From NCBI GenBank assembly GCA_029532415.1, contig JAQOTA010000050.1:3596001-3660000 (forward strand): a stretch of 64,000 nt of DNA, in the 5' to 3' direction. Under the pieces are notes generated by a model that saw only the letters and a list, made by a program, of their open reading frames with translations, was not told the DNA's origin and did no database searches. The DNA comes from Marasmius tenuissimus. Its lineage: Eukaryota; Basidiomycota; Agaricomycetes; Agaricales; Marasmiaceae. Numbering within the stretch: the stretch's first letter is position 1; each line of letters starts with the position of its first letter. Of the stretch, positions 45,480-55,494 are shown one piece after another. The position numbers were made by a program, and so were the translations under genes.

Positions 45480-47965
45480 ATGCGTCGTATTGCTGCTGTT
45501 TTCTCTTCCTCCAAACGGGACAAGTCAGATTCAACACAGTCCTCAGGCCAAAATCCCGCCCGTCGGTCCTACACGAATCTCTCTCTTTCTAAGAAGAAGA
45601 ACATCAGGGCGACAGTGAATACCGCAAATCTCCCGACTGTCTACGATTCATTTCCTCCTACTCCGCAGCTCAGTGCTGGTCAATCTTCAGCATCCTCAAC
45701 GGGGTCTGCCAGCTTGCAGACTCACGACGACGTTCCTCTCACGAATCAGAGACGGGCAAAGGGAAAATCATGGATGTCGTGGCTGGGAAACAGGTCGGGG
45801 AGTATTAAGCGAGTCGACCACTCACCCATCCAAGATCCTAGCTGGACGCTGCCGCCCGCCTCAGTCCAGCCCCCGGTTGCTAGCAAGGTGCCTTTCGGAG
45901 GAATTGAGATGGCTTCGGAAACTTCGGAATCGGAAGAGGAGGAAGAGGATGATGAAGAGGATGAACATTCTCCACGTTCTGCCCGGGAAGTGCTACAGGC
46001 CATCGTCCAGAACGGCCTGCAACGTCAACCTTATTCATCGCCTTTCGTTCAGCAGCGCGGCGTGCCCTTATTCCCTCGGTCATGTAGTCATCCACGCAGT
46101 CGACCCAGGCCGGACACTATAGCCGTTGTCATGCACAAACGAAAGCTTCTGGAGCGACTTCGGGAACAGAAAACCTTGACTCAATGGGAAGAGGACTCTA
46201 TTAGACCTTTTCGTTCCAAGAAGGTTTCTCCTGCTCTTGTTTCTGTGAAAGAACCGCCTGTGGACGAGGTTGCACCATCCAAAACGGACATAGTTTCTGG
46301 CTTCAGCCTGGGTCTACGTCAATGGGTAAATCGCCCGCCCTTCGAGGAACGACTCTCCATATGGCTGCCGATCGATGAAACATTCACTTGTCAACGAGTT
46401 ACCTCATCGTTCGCAGTTGCAGCGTTGGAATTCTCATTGGCCATTGAAGCGATGGCAGACCTCCCAATGTCGCCAATTTCAGCAACTTTCCCTACCTCAC
46501 CCCTGCTCGCCCCCTCTTCAGGGCCATTCCTCTCTGCATCAGAGCTGCTTCATCCTATTGACTCACCGTCACCGCCCTCAAGTGTCTCGTCTAGCGTCTC
46601 AGGTAAAGATCAATCTGTTGTCTTCAAATAGCGGTACTCAATACTTCAACAGCCTCTCATTCTAAACCTTCTCCCCAAATGATGATATCGTCGCCCCTTC
46701 GTACTCACACAGACTCCTCGTCTTCAGCATTGTCGCTCTCCGATGGAACTGAGGTCACAGTGGCTTCCCCTACTAGTCCTACGGCCAAACGTGGCGTCAG
46801 GTTTGCAGAAGATGACAAAGAAGACACCATTCCCATCGGATATGTGCTGCGCATCAAGAAACAGAAGGAAGAGAAAGCGCGTTTTCTCCGTGAGCAGAGA
46901 GAGCGTCGTCAATTCGAAGAAGAGAGGAGAAGACACGAGGAAGAGAGGCAACAGAGGGAACGGGAACGAGCCGATTGGGAAAGAGAGAGGAAGGCATGGG
47001 AACGGGAGAAAAAAGCTGCAGAGGAGGAACGAAACAAACGTCGATATGCCGAGGAATACGCAGCTTCGAGACAACGCGCCGAGAATTCGAGACAGGGCAT
47101 GAGGGTGTCAAGCTCCTCCTCGTCATTGCAGGACAGACCAGAGCGTCCCAGCATGAATTCCAAAAGGTATTCGCGTTTACCCTACGATAATGCACCACAA
47201 CCGCCTCGTGCTTCCGGCTATGACACCGCGTCTTCTTCACCACACACATCCTCCCCTTCGAGTTCACGACCTCCCAGCATTGCCGGCCCTTCAAGTTCTA
47301 CTACTCACCAAAGCGGGGGTCATTCCCGCCCGTCCTCGTTCCATTCGACGCATGGCAATTCGTCTGAAGACGTGCGAGCAGGTGCACGACCTTCCAGGGA
47401 TCGTAGTCATACTACCCCAGGGAAAACTGGAAGTCATACGAGTCTCCTCTTGCCACCAGTGCCACCAATGCCCCCATTGCCTGTCATGTATCCCACCGAC
47501 ATGCCTCTCTTGCCCCCAACGGCACCTTTCATGATGAATGCGTACTCAGGGCGTCCGAGCCAGTCCCGTTCATCATCATCCTCTTCCAGACGATCGATCC
47601 CGCGCAATGGAAGCGCTGAGAGCGTGAATGCGCCTTCACATCCTCGGTCGGGCTCTTCTTCTCCCAGAGTGTCTCATTCACAAGCTCCGTCGTCGTCGTC
47701 TTCCACCCGTCCCCCAGCTCATCATCGACGTACAAGCGATGAGAGTGTCCCACGGCACTCCAGTAATTCCTCCCGAGCACCATCGTATTCGCAATTGTCA
47801 TTACCGCGGGGCAGGTCACCATACCCTGCCTATAATGCCCCCATGATTCCTAACCCTTGGACGGCGATGCCTACACAAATGGGAACGATTCCAACCGTCA
47901 TGCCGTATTACAGTAACCACGACCCAAGAATGGCGACAACTAGGCGGCAAACGACGTTCTCATGA
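45480..47965 (+). CDS. Uncharacterised Ser-rich coiled-coil protein
   Basis: I do not recognise this protein. Two exons (45480-46602, 46653-47965) join in frame to about 811 residues. The first part is Ser/Thr/Pro-rich with an acidic run (SESEEEEEDDEEDEHSP). A middle region reads LREQKTLTQWEEDSIRPFRS and WVNRPPFEERLSIW, and is probably the conserved core. The second exon starts with Ser-rich sequence, then GVRFAEDDKEDTIPIGYVLR. Next is a highly charged Arg/Glu helix (about 80 residues, e.g. EERRRHEEERQQRERERADW), then a long Ser/Pro/His-rich disordered tail with Pro/Met segments (LLPPVPPMPPLP). The start at 45480 is the first ATG. The RVRF/KVxF-like GVRFAE could be a phosphatase-1 docking site, which is a guess. 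Confidence 0.7.
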
Positions 47966-49179
47966 CGTTCCATTCATGTCTTACCCGTGTGAGGCTAGAA
48001 CGACGGCGTATTGTCGTTCCAACCTTCCATTTTCTACCTCTTGCAAACCCTTCCGGTCGTTGTTTTTGGCTATGTATGTTGTTTCAGGTTATAATTATGC
48101 ACTGGAGTGTCGTGTGGGACGCTCGTCGAGAACATTGCGGACTTTCCCAACTTTATACACATTCATTTGATATCGAACCCGTTGCTGTCATTACAAGGAT
48201 TTCTTGTACCCTCTCCCCTTTTTTTCCTGCATCATTTGTGCATTACTTATCATCTTGTCACTTTTATGGCCATTTTTTCTCCGCATATTTACACTAGGAA
48301 AGTCCTTTTATCGTCGAACATCGAACAACTCATCACAATCGCTTGCCTTTAGCTTTCGCTTACCCTATCATTCCCTACCCTAGTCGTCGGGCCTCCCGAA
48401 TTAAGCTTGTTTAAAGGCCCGTCACCATACCCTCTTCTACTGGCCAAACCCCTCTGGGACCTCCTCTATCTTCATAGATACGCTTAACGTTTACATGTAA
48501 ATGAATACACTCCGTCTGCCCCGTGGCCTCCTATCCTTCAAAGTTTCCGAAATCTTTCGCCACACAACGACAGATCAATTGTTGTAGGTGGAGTGTTCTG
48601 TCATCGACAAGGCCTGGGTAGTGGATACTTTGCATCTTTTCCGAGGACTGGCGCACCTGGAGCTTGCACCGAGTACCACTAACCAGGTTCCGAACATTCC
48701 TACGTAGATAGATCCCTAGTAGCGAAGTTGTTAGAACCCTGAAACGTGCCAGATGTCCTTTCTACATGGACGTATGGTCGAACACTGGTTACCCTCTCAC
48801 TTCCCGTGAACAGCGCCCCGGTTCTCAGCCTTGGGGCGTACCTAGGAAGCCACGCCTCGCGGCTTCTCGTCACCGGTGCCGAGTTCTCTCCTGGAGATAG
48901 AATCACGCTAAGGTAACCTTCGCGCAAGGGTATGAATATCGTTGGCAGGTGTTATAGAGAAAGATAAGTACCGGGCCGGTACTGTAAAGCTCTTGAATCT
49001 TGATAATAATATATATGCACCCAGATGGCGAAATTGAAGTCTTACAGTAGCTAGCCTCACCTAGCGTTTCCGCGCTATCTTGATCGTGATGATCAGGAAC
49101 TAATCAGAGGGTCGTCGGCATGTCAGCCACAATCCTGTTGTAGCTTGTGGGCGCTCAGACGCGCCCCTGGCGCTTATTG
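47966..49179. other. 1.2-kb intergenic region, no gene seen
   Basis: Pyrimidine-rich at first (probable 3' UTR of the coiled-coil gene), then mixed composition up to the CRE upstream of the Con-6-like gene. The minus-strand frame 48700-48927 has no supporting features. Confidence 0.4.
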
Positions 49180-49187
49180 TGACGTCA
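49180..49187. promoter_or_regulatory. CRE-type TGACGTCA box (distal)
   Basis: Perfect 8-bp palindrome about 240 bp upstream of the first tandem gene. Such boxes are bound by bZIP factors of the ATF/CREB class, often stress-activated in fungi. Confidence 0.5.
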
Positions 49188-49300
49188 TAGAAGTCTGGAC
49201 AATTCCATCCCTCGAGTTGCAACGCCACAACCTCGAAATAGCAGTCAAATGATGCGGGCTGTGTCTTTCGTGCGGGAAACTACTCCAGAGGACTCCAATC

Positions 49301-49345
49301 TGACGTCAAAAAAGCCAAATTCTCCACTTGCGACTGTGTATAAAA
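49301..49345 (+). promoter_or_regulatory. CRE plus TATA promoter of first tandem gene
   Basis: TGACGTCA at 49301-49308 followed by an A-run, CTCCACT, and TATAAAA at 49339-49345. The TATA box is 83 bp before the ATG. The same order and the same 38-bp CRE-to-TATA offset recur before the second tandem gene. Confidence 0.65.
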
Positions 49346-49421
49346 TGTGGCGTTCTCGTCTGGGAAGCGCAAGAAACAGAACCCACCCCAACTTGACCAA
49401 GAAACACTCACAACTTTTACC

Positions 49422-49828
49422 ATGCCTCTTTTCTCTCGCCGAGCACACCACAACACCCACCACCGTACCACCACTACTCGGCGCCGCTCTCTCTTCCATC
49501 GCAAGGACAAAGATCGTGTTGCTGGAGGATACAGTAAGTTGCACCGCCCCAGTGCCATGTCGTCAGGCCGCTCACCAATGTCCGAACAGAGGCTGCCTTG
49601 AGCAACCCCAACACGACCAAAGAGGGCCGCAAGCATGCTAAGCATGAGCTCCGAAAGAGAGTGAGTTGGCCCTTTCATCTCAATGGTACGGGACCCCAGC
49701 TAACCGATCGTGAACAGGGCCATAGCACCCATGTGCCATTCATGACCAAAGTCAAACGCACGCTGGGTATTAGGAGCAGCCCGCGTCGCCACCATACCAC
49801 TACGACCTCCCGTCGAACACGTTACTAA
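49422..49828 (+). CDS. Small basic protein with conidiation-6-like motif
   Basis: Three exons (49422-49533, 49590-49660, 49718-49828) give a 97-residue, very basic protein. The N-terminus is His/Thr/Arg-rich (MPLFSRRAHHNTHHRTTTTR). The middle spans the exon 1/2 junction with RVAGGYKAALSNPNTTKEGR and KHAKHELR. This resembles the Con-6 repeat (GYKAxxxNPxxxxxxxxHAxxxL) of fungal conidiation/stress proteins. The last exon reads HSTHVPFMTKVKRTLGIR and ends TTTSRRTRY. The promoter has CRE and TATA boxes, unlike most genes here, fitting strong inducible expression. A paralogue lies 795 bp downstream. Molecular function is not known; Con-6 assignment rests on motif resemblance. Confidence 0.78.
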
Positions 49829-49855
49829 ACTGTAACATTATGGACACTTTTTAGG

Positions 49856-49874
49856 CCAGCAGCCTACCTGCTGG
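49856..49874. repeat. Perfect 7-bp inverted repeat in 3' UTR
   Basis: CCAGCAG, five-base loop CCTAC, CTGCTGG, 28 bases after the stop of the first tandem gene. Could form a small RNA hairpin. No counterpart seen after the second gene. Confidence 0.45.
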
Positions 49875-49901
49875 ATGTATACCACTGTGTAGTTTTATGA
49901 T

Positions 49902-49934
49902 GGACGGTCGAAATCTTGTTGTAGTCTGTATACC
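49902..49934 (+). other. 3'-UTR block shared by the tandem genes (copy 1)
   Basis: GGACGGTCGAAATCTTGTTG and following bases to TATACC match 51231-51260 closely (GGACGATCGAAATCCTGCTG). It starts 74 bp after the stop here and 65 bp after the stop in the second gene. It may hold RNA stability or 3'-end signals. Confidence 0.55.
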
Positions 49935-50469
49935 GTCGATACCCTAACATCGTGTTAATCAATACCGTACTTGACCCAAACAAAGAACGGTCATGAAACC
50001 GCTGAGGACCCCTAGTGCGAACTGAACGATGCACTCAGTGCTGATGTGTACCCCACTGGCACAGAGAATGGCAAAGGTAGTCCTTGGTAAACACAAGAGA
50101 AATCAACGCTCTGAGCCATTGCGTCTTCTGCTGACGAGTGCCCAGCACACTCACCTCCACTGCCATACATTTCTCCTGAGAGTAAGTATCAGCGCAGCTT
50201 GTCAGACGACTTGCTGAAAAAGACGCCCACACCACACTACTTGGTACAAGGGGAGCATTGGTCGTCGAATCCATTATCTACCGCGCCACGGCGGGGAATG
50301 GTGGTGAGGATGACGTATCGCGACTTCCCTCCCCGGATTTTCCTTCTGCAAACCAAGCGCTTTCGGGAGTGACCGACGTAACCCCTGAAGTCAAAACTCA
50401 TCATCGACCTGGATACCTTCCGTATGGGTTTCCCTGATGGCGCAAAATCTCCTGGGTTCGACTGCGGAT

Positions 50470-50515
50470 TGACGTCAAAAAAAGCTTATGAACTCCACTG
50501 GTACTTGTATAAAAA
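50470..50515 (+). promoter_or_regulatory. CRE plus TATA promoter of second tandem gene
   Basis: TGACGTCA at 50470-50477, an A-run, CTCCACT, and TATAAAAA at 50508-50515. The offset between the two boxes is 38 bp, identical to the first gene. The TATA box is 115 bp before the ATG. Confidence 0.65.
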
Positions 50516-50622
50516 CCTGGAGGGATTCACGAAAAAAGAGAAAAACAACGAACTTATCAGCCAACGAACCTTCACGCACTCAAAGAAACGAAACCCAAAC
50601 ACTCACGAATTAGCACGATATA

Positions 50623-51166
50623 ATGCCTCTTTTCTCAAGCTCTCGCTCTCGCCGAACTCACCACACCTCTACTCATCCGACGACGATGGGCAGTACTGGA
50701 CGCCGCAGTAAGTAACAGGCTCTTCGTCGTTGTCTTAAGCGTGCTCATTCACGATCCATCAGCGGGTGGCGGACTTAGTAGCCTCCTCTCGAGCAGAAGC
50801 AGACGCGCACATGGAGGACATGTAATGGGAGGGGGACACGGAATGGGAGGTGGATATGGAATGGGGGGAGGGCATGGAGTGGGAGGAGGGCACGGAATGG
50901 GAGGAGGACACGGGATGACAGGAGGACATGGAATGGGAGGAGGTATGGGAACTTCCGGGGGCATGGGGATGGGAGGTACAGGCATCGGAGGAGGCATGGT
51001 AAGGTCCCACTCCTGCTGTTCCTAGAAACCGACTTACTTACCACCTACGGTAAACCGACAGGGCAAAAGCCATAGCACCCATGTGCCACTCATGACCAAA
51101 GTCAAACGTACGCTAGGCATGGGGACCACTTCCCGTCGCAGAACCACTCGCCGAGCCCGATATTGA
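50623..51166 (+). CDS. Gly/His/Met-repeat paralogue of the Con-6-like protein
   Basis: Three exons (50623-50707, 50763-50998, 51062-51166) give 141 residues. Exon 1 begins MPLFSSSRSRRTHHTSTHPT, like the first tandem gene. Exon 3 (HSTHVPLMTKVKRTLGMG to RRTTRRARY) is nearly identical in its first 17 residues to the first gene's exon 3. Exon 2 is unrelated to the Con-6-like exon: after LSSLLSSRSRRAHGG it consists of a six-residue repeat GGHGMG with variants. Intron positions and phases (1 and 0) are the same in both genes, so the middle exon was swapped or overwritten. His and Met in a glycine matrix could bind copper or nickel; this is inference. No signal peptide. Confidence 0.75.
50816..50941 (+). 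repeat. Seven 18-bp tandem repeats encoding Gly/His/Met hexamers
   Basis: Units of the form GGA CAC GGA ATG GGA GGA, seven in register at 18-bp steps, with variants such as TAT for CAT and ACA for GGA. Differences are mostly at third positions, so the protein pattern is kept while the DNA has drifted. It lies within exon 2 of the second tandem gene. Confidence 0.8.
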
Positions 51167-51230
51167 TCTGGAAACTCATCGCCGATGAGTCAGAACGTAG
51201 TGAATTCGAACCACCATGTAGCATATTGTA

Positions 51231-51260
51231 GGACGATCGAAATCCTGCTGTATTATATAC
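51231..51260 (+). other. 3'-UTR block shared by the tandem genes (copy 2)
   Basis: Matches 49902-49934 with a few substitutions. Lies 65 bp after the stop codon of the second tandem gene. Confidence 0.55.
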
Positions 51261-51391
51261 CATTAGGATAATCACAAGGACATAATGAAGGATACAACCA
51301 CAGATACAAAGCGAGAGCCACAGGAATAAGATAGTTGAAGTTCCCCCAACAGGACAGCCAATCCAAAGTCAAAAGGCGACCTTGAAAAGGA

Positions 51392-53224
51392 TTAGCGCTT
51401 GGTGTTTTGTTGCTGCCGAATGTGCCAGCGCACGAGGTCCAGCGTAGCGATGGCGTCTTCCAGAGAAGAATGTCCTGTAGATCCTCCGCCAGTCTGGATC
51501 ATCTTCCCCAAGTGATCTCTCACGCTAGGGAATGCTAACTCAGTTTGCAGAACAAGTCCCAGTCAACACATAGGACGTACAGATCTCTCAGAGCCCGTCG
51601 ATATGGCGCACCAGCCGGATGAGGAAACATGATTGCAGTATCCACACATCGCGTATGTATGATTCGCAGTGTTCGCAGATCATTCTCCAGAGCGTGACCG
51701 ATGAGAACCGTCTCAGAGTTGATAAAGGCATCGAGAGATTTTCGTATGGACTTGAGTGGAAGAAGCGCTTTCCTATTGTATTCATCCGCCGAAATTCCGG
51801 AGAATCGGGTGTTGTAGTCGCTGTGTATGGTCAGTACAGCGAGAGGGGAATGATATGCGACACGACTAACAGTATTTCTACGCCGTCGTCCATGCGGACC
51901 AACTCATCGAAGACTTCCGTCCCGCCCCCATCGACGACGGAGACTCGTGCAATACGCATGCCTCCTGTGGTATAGATCATTTCACAATCAAGGGCTGCAA
52001 CATCCAGGCCCGTTGATTTGCCAGACGTGGTGCTCGAGAGCTTTGAGAACGCGTGTCGTTTATGAAGAACAGCTGGATCTGACTCGTAAAAAACATGGGG
52101 GCCGTGAACACACCCTTCCTCTCCGACTGTCTTTGAGCAGCAGCTATAGACTCGTGTTCTCTTTCCTATGATCCGAGTTGAGTTCAAGGTAATTCATCTC
52201 GGAACGAGAATCAAGGGCGAGACCTACCATCCACCTGCCTCCCGTACGGTCTACCCCAGTGATGCAAGCATTCATTCGGGTTCGGATTACGGTTGACCAT
52301 GAAGGGATCGCCGCATCGTTCACACTTGGCGAGTTTCCCTTCTATGCTCGGCTCGTCTCCTCCCAGCCCATCCGGAATTTGCACAAGGTAGCCCCACTTC
52401 TCGAGGTCCGGGACAGAGTGAATGTATGGCTGCAGGTTACTTCGCGTCAGCCGAAGCGACTTCAGGGACTTCTCGGCTTCAGCTCGCGCGGCAATCTCAC
52501 CCTCCGTACCCACAGATGATGGGAGGTAGAGTCTGGGACAGGGCGTCGTTTGAGTGCCCCAACGCTCTGGATTACCGCCTGAGTATGAAGTCAGTAAAGG
52601 TCAAGACTGGAATGAAGATGTATTACGTGACGATACGTGGTCTTGCCAGACTTTGAGTAAACCTCTTCTTCTTGCTTCAAAGCATGCTCAGACGCCAGAG
52701 ACGGGTTATTCGGCAGTATGCGTTCGTAGAGAATCACGAAGTGATCATAGAGGGTCTTGAGCATAGCCTGTGCACGATTAACATTCGGAATAATGCACGG
52801 CTGATCGACGCGTTCTTATACGGACCTGCCGCACTGGAAGAGGAACTTGTGATTGAGCTGCATTTACTCTGAGAACTGGCGGTCCGTTCTGTTGTGCTGG
52901 TTGAGAGGGCTTGGATGAGGACTGGGTGACCCTCTGAAGTTTCCGAGGAGGTTCTGTTACAGACCGCGGCTGAGGAGAGGGCGTCAATGCAACTGGTCGC
53001 TTAGCAGGGATAGTAGTCCTTGTCGAGGTCATTGCGGGCGCTGGGGGTGACTTTGACGAAGATGGGGTTGGTGTGGGTATGTTCGACGTGGACGCGACGG
53101 GTATATCGAGTGCAGGTTCATCTGGAATGTTATCCCTGTGTGAGAACACGCAAAATGGCTGGCGTGTGCACCGTTCCAAGTCAGGACATTTGACATTGTT
53201 GAGCAATCCTAGTCTGGAAAACAT
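51392..53224 (-). CDS. REX3: RNA exonuclease REX3-like, with CCCH zinc finger
   Basis: DEDDh 3'-5' exonuclease trimming structured RNAs in the nucleus. The N-terminus has a CCCH finger (CPDLERCTRQPFCVFSH, spacing 5-5-3). A Ser/Pro/Thr-rich linker follows, then a conserved helical region (LKTLYDHFVILYERILP). A Cys pair and His region reads CERCGDPFMVNRNPNPNECL then HHWGRPYGRQ. The exonuclease domain shows VAALDCEMIYTTGGMRIAR (DxE), then DYNTRFSGISADEY, then the LIGHALENDLRTLRIIH motif, and HSSLEDAIATLDLVRWHI (catalytic His and Asp). All four acidic residues are present. Start 53224, stop 51392-51394. Shares a 93-bp divergent promoter with BRE2. Confidence 0.92.
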
Positions 53225-53317
53225 TGAGGGCCGAGCGTGAACACGGTGGGAGAGACAGTAGCATGAGATGACGTAATCTTCATTGCCTCGGTATGAGGTT
53301 CAATCTCTACCGCCGCC
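53225..53317. promoter_or_regulatory. 93-bp divergent promoter REX3/BRE2
   Basis: Only 93 bp lie between the two start codons, so both 5' UTRs and any promoter elements must sit here or overlap coding sequence. No TATA box seen. Confidence 0.5.
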
Positions 53318-55063
53318 ATGCTCAAGCGCAAGAGACCAGAAAAAACAGCAGAAAGTCCCCTTCCTGAGAGTCATGGGTCCCCCGCACCCTCAGAACCTTC
53401 AGAATTGGTTCTCACATCCCGTCTCGACCTCTCTTCTCGACCTCAACTCACCATATCTCGTGGACCCAACTTCGTACCTCTTCCAGATACCGAGCCTTTC
53501 TGCAAAACAGAATTCACGGGCATAAATCGACACGGTTTTAGATACACTCCCGCAGGCATCAATCCTCGAGGATATTATCTTCCTTGCAGGACCATCGAGA
53601 GTAAGCCGACCGCGTTTCGCGTTAGCTGGGAGGACCGAAGCCCATTCATCTATGTGACACCCGACGGTTTGCAGCTACTGGGATCCAAAGGGTTTCGTAG
53701 CGCTCGCTGCAATGCGCCTTTACGAGAAGGGCGCTGGTACATGGAGGTGAAGATTTTGCGTGGTGGAGGGGAGAAAATATCCGAGGATTCGAGACACGAT
53801 GGCAGTCATGTACGGCTAGGATTTGGGAGACGAGAAGCCCCGCTCAATGGACCAGTCGGTTTGGACGGGTACAGCTACGGTTACCGCGACAAGTCAGGCG
53901 AAAAAGTTACTCTGTCTCGTCCTCGCCCATACGGTCGTTCGTTCGCAACCGGAGATGTGATTGGCATGTACATCTCTCTTCCACCTAAACGAGATCCCGA
54001 CCCAAAAGATTCCAATGATCCAGCGAAACTGAAGCGCGAGCGCATTGCGATTGATCTAAAGGGCCAGGAGACCTTCGAAATCCTGGAATATCCCCAGTCC
54101 AAGGAGATGATTGCTCTTATGGATTATTCTGGCAGCAAAACATCCAATTCTACTTCTACTCAATCTGCTACCTTTGCTAAACCGACCGGCAGACCCTCCG
54201 AACGCACACCCTCTGCGAAAGCCAAAGACACTGGCCCCTCTCTCAGAACCCTTCCTACACTTCCTCAGTCCCGCATCGCATTTTTCATCAATGGTGAATC
54301 CCAGGGCGTTGCTTTCCAAGATCTGTACGACTACCTACAACTTCGCACGACGCCAGCCTCGCGTAAAGTGAAGGAGAAGAAGCGTGTCCGAGAAGGCGTC
54401 AAAGAACACAAGGAAAATCCTTTCGACGATGGGACCCTCGGATATTATCCTTTCATCTCCTTGTTCAACAGCGCGTCTGTTGAGATCAATCCTGGACCCA
54501 ACTTCGCCTTCCCTCCCCCTCCCGACGTTGACGCCATCCTTGACGACCCTTCGGCAGCCAAGATGGAGGGTCAGGACCCTACTTGGCGCCCCATGTGCGA
54601 GCGGTATGGGGAGTTCATGAAAGAGCAATGGGATTTGGACGAAATTGAAGAGGTGGAAGCCAAAGCGGAGGGTATTCGAATAGCAACGCAAGGGAAAGTG
54701 GATGCAGAAAAGAAGGCACAGAAGGAGAAGAAGAAAAAGCAAGCGGAGGCACGGAAGCGCTCTAAACTGGCCGCAAATCCCCAATCCAAAGAGCCTTCAG
54801 AGCCGTTAGCCACGAGTCCTCTCAAACATTCCACGTCATATCCTCCTGAATCTCGAATTGCTTCGCCAACTCCGACCTTCATGTCCTCCCATAGCGAGGT
54901 TCAGGGCATGCAAAGTGGGTACAACTCCGATTACGCAGAGGTGGAAGGAGAAGGAGACGATGCTGCAACGCCTGCGAGAGGTTCATCTGTACTTGAGGTA
55001 CCGCCAAATGATTTCCGGTCACCCTCGAAGGACATACAGGAGACGTTACAAGGAGAGGATTAG
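53318..55063 (+). CDS. COMPASS subunit BRE2/ASH2-like (SPRY domain)
   Basis: Homologue of Bre2/Ash2L, a subunit of the Set1 COMPASS complex that methylates histone H3 lysine 4. A single open exon of 581 residues, unusual in this intron-rich window. The N-terminal PTFxP-like part reads FCKTEFTGINRHGFRYTPAG. The SPRY domain covers about residues 100-400: FIYVTPDGLQLLGSKGFRSA, GRWYMEVKILRGGGEKIS, SHVRLGFGRREAPLNGPVG, YGRSFATGDVIGMYISLP, and RIAFFINGESQGVAFQDLYD. A segment of about 80 residues rich in Pro and Lys interrupts it (from KRDPDPKDSNDP), as in fungal Bre2. The tail has a Lys/Glu coiled coil and Ser/Pro-rich end. There is no PHD finger, as in yeast Bre2. Confidence 0.9.
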   Translation: MLKRKRPEKTAESPLPESHGSPAPSEPSELVLTSRLDLSSRPQLTISRGPNFVPLPDTEPFCKTEFTGINRHGFRYTPAGINPRGYYLPCRTIESKPTAFRVSWEDRSPFIYVTPDGLQLLGSKGFRSARCNAPLREGRWYMEVKILRGGGEKISEDSRHDGSHVRLGFGRREAPLNGPVGLDGYSYGYRDKSGEKVTLSRPRPYGRSFATGDVIGMYISLPPKRDPDPKDSNDPAKLKRERIAIDLKGQETFEILEYPQSKEMIALMDYSGSKTSNSTSTQSATFAKPTGRPSERTPSAKAKDTGPSLRTLPTLPQSRIAFFINGESQGVAFQDLYDYLQLRTTPASRKVKEKKRVREGVKEHKENPFDDGTLGYYPFISLFNSASVEINPGPNFAFPPPPDVDAILDDPSAAKMEGQDPTWRPMCERYGEFMKEQWDLDEIEEVEAKAEGIRIATQGKVDAEKKAQKEKKKKQAEARKRSKLAANPQSKEPSEPLATSPLKHSTSYPPESRIASPTPTFMSSHSEVQGMQSGYNSDYAEVEGEGDDAATPARGSSVLEVPPNDFRSPSKDIQETLQGED

Positions 55064-55494
55064 ACCTTCTTCCGCCCCTTACTCATTCTCCATGACCTCG
55101 TCCGCTTGGTTTGCCGCAAACACTTCAATCGGACTTTGGGGCCATTCCGAGTTCTACTGGCCCTGGGCCCGAGCGCTTTGAGATTGAAGCGGCTCCCCAT
55201 ATCACCTTATCGGTCTTGACTTTTGAGGTGCCATCCCCTTGGAGTGTTGCTGGATAATAGTTGTACATTTTGTTTGAACGGGTCCTACGTCTAATTCTCA
55301 AAGTAATCTGCTGAGCCCATAATGATACTGTAAAAATTTGCAATCACGAAACTGTTTGAAATTTTGAATACACAAGTCCCGGAATAGCCGGGCGGAATGT
55401 TGACAACGAAACGATTCCCACACCGGATGAACTCAGCACCTCCCTTGAATTCCGTCCACATTCACCTACACTTACCCGCGACCAGGGCATCCAA

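Noticed and set aside
50035..50274. Minus-strand frame with several Cys residues
   Set aside because: Cys spacing does not fit a CHCH or other known small-protein pattern, and it lies in the promoter of the second tandem gene. No splice pattern improves it.
50749..51044. Minus-strand Pro-rich open frames opposite the second tandem gene
   Set aside because: They are the complement of the Gly-rich repeat; periodic codons on one strand create long open frames on the other.
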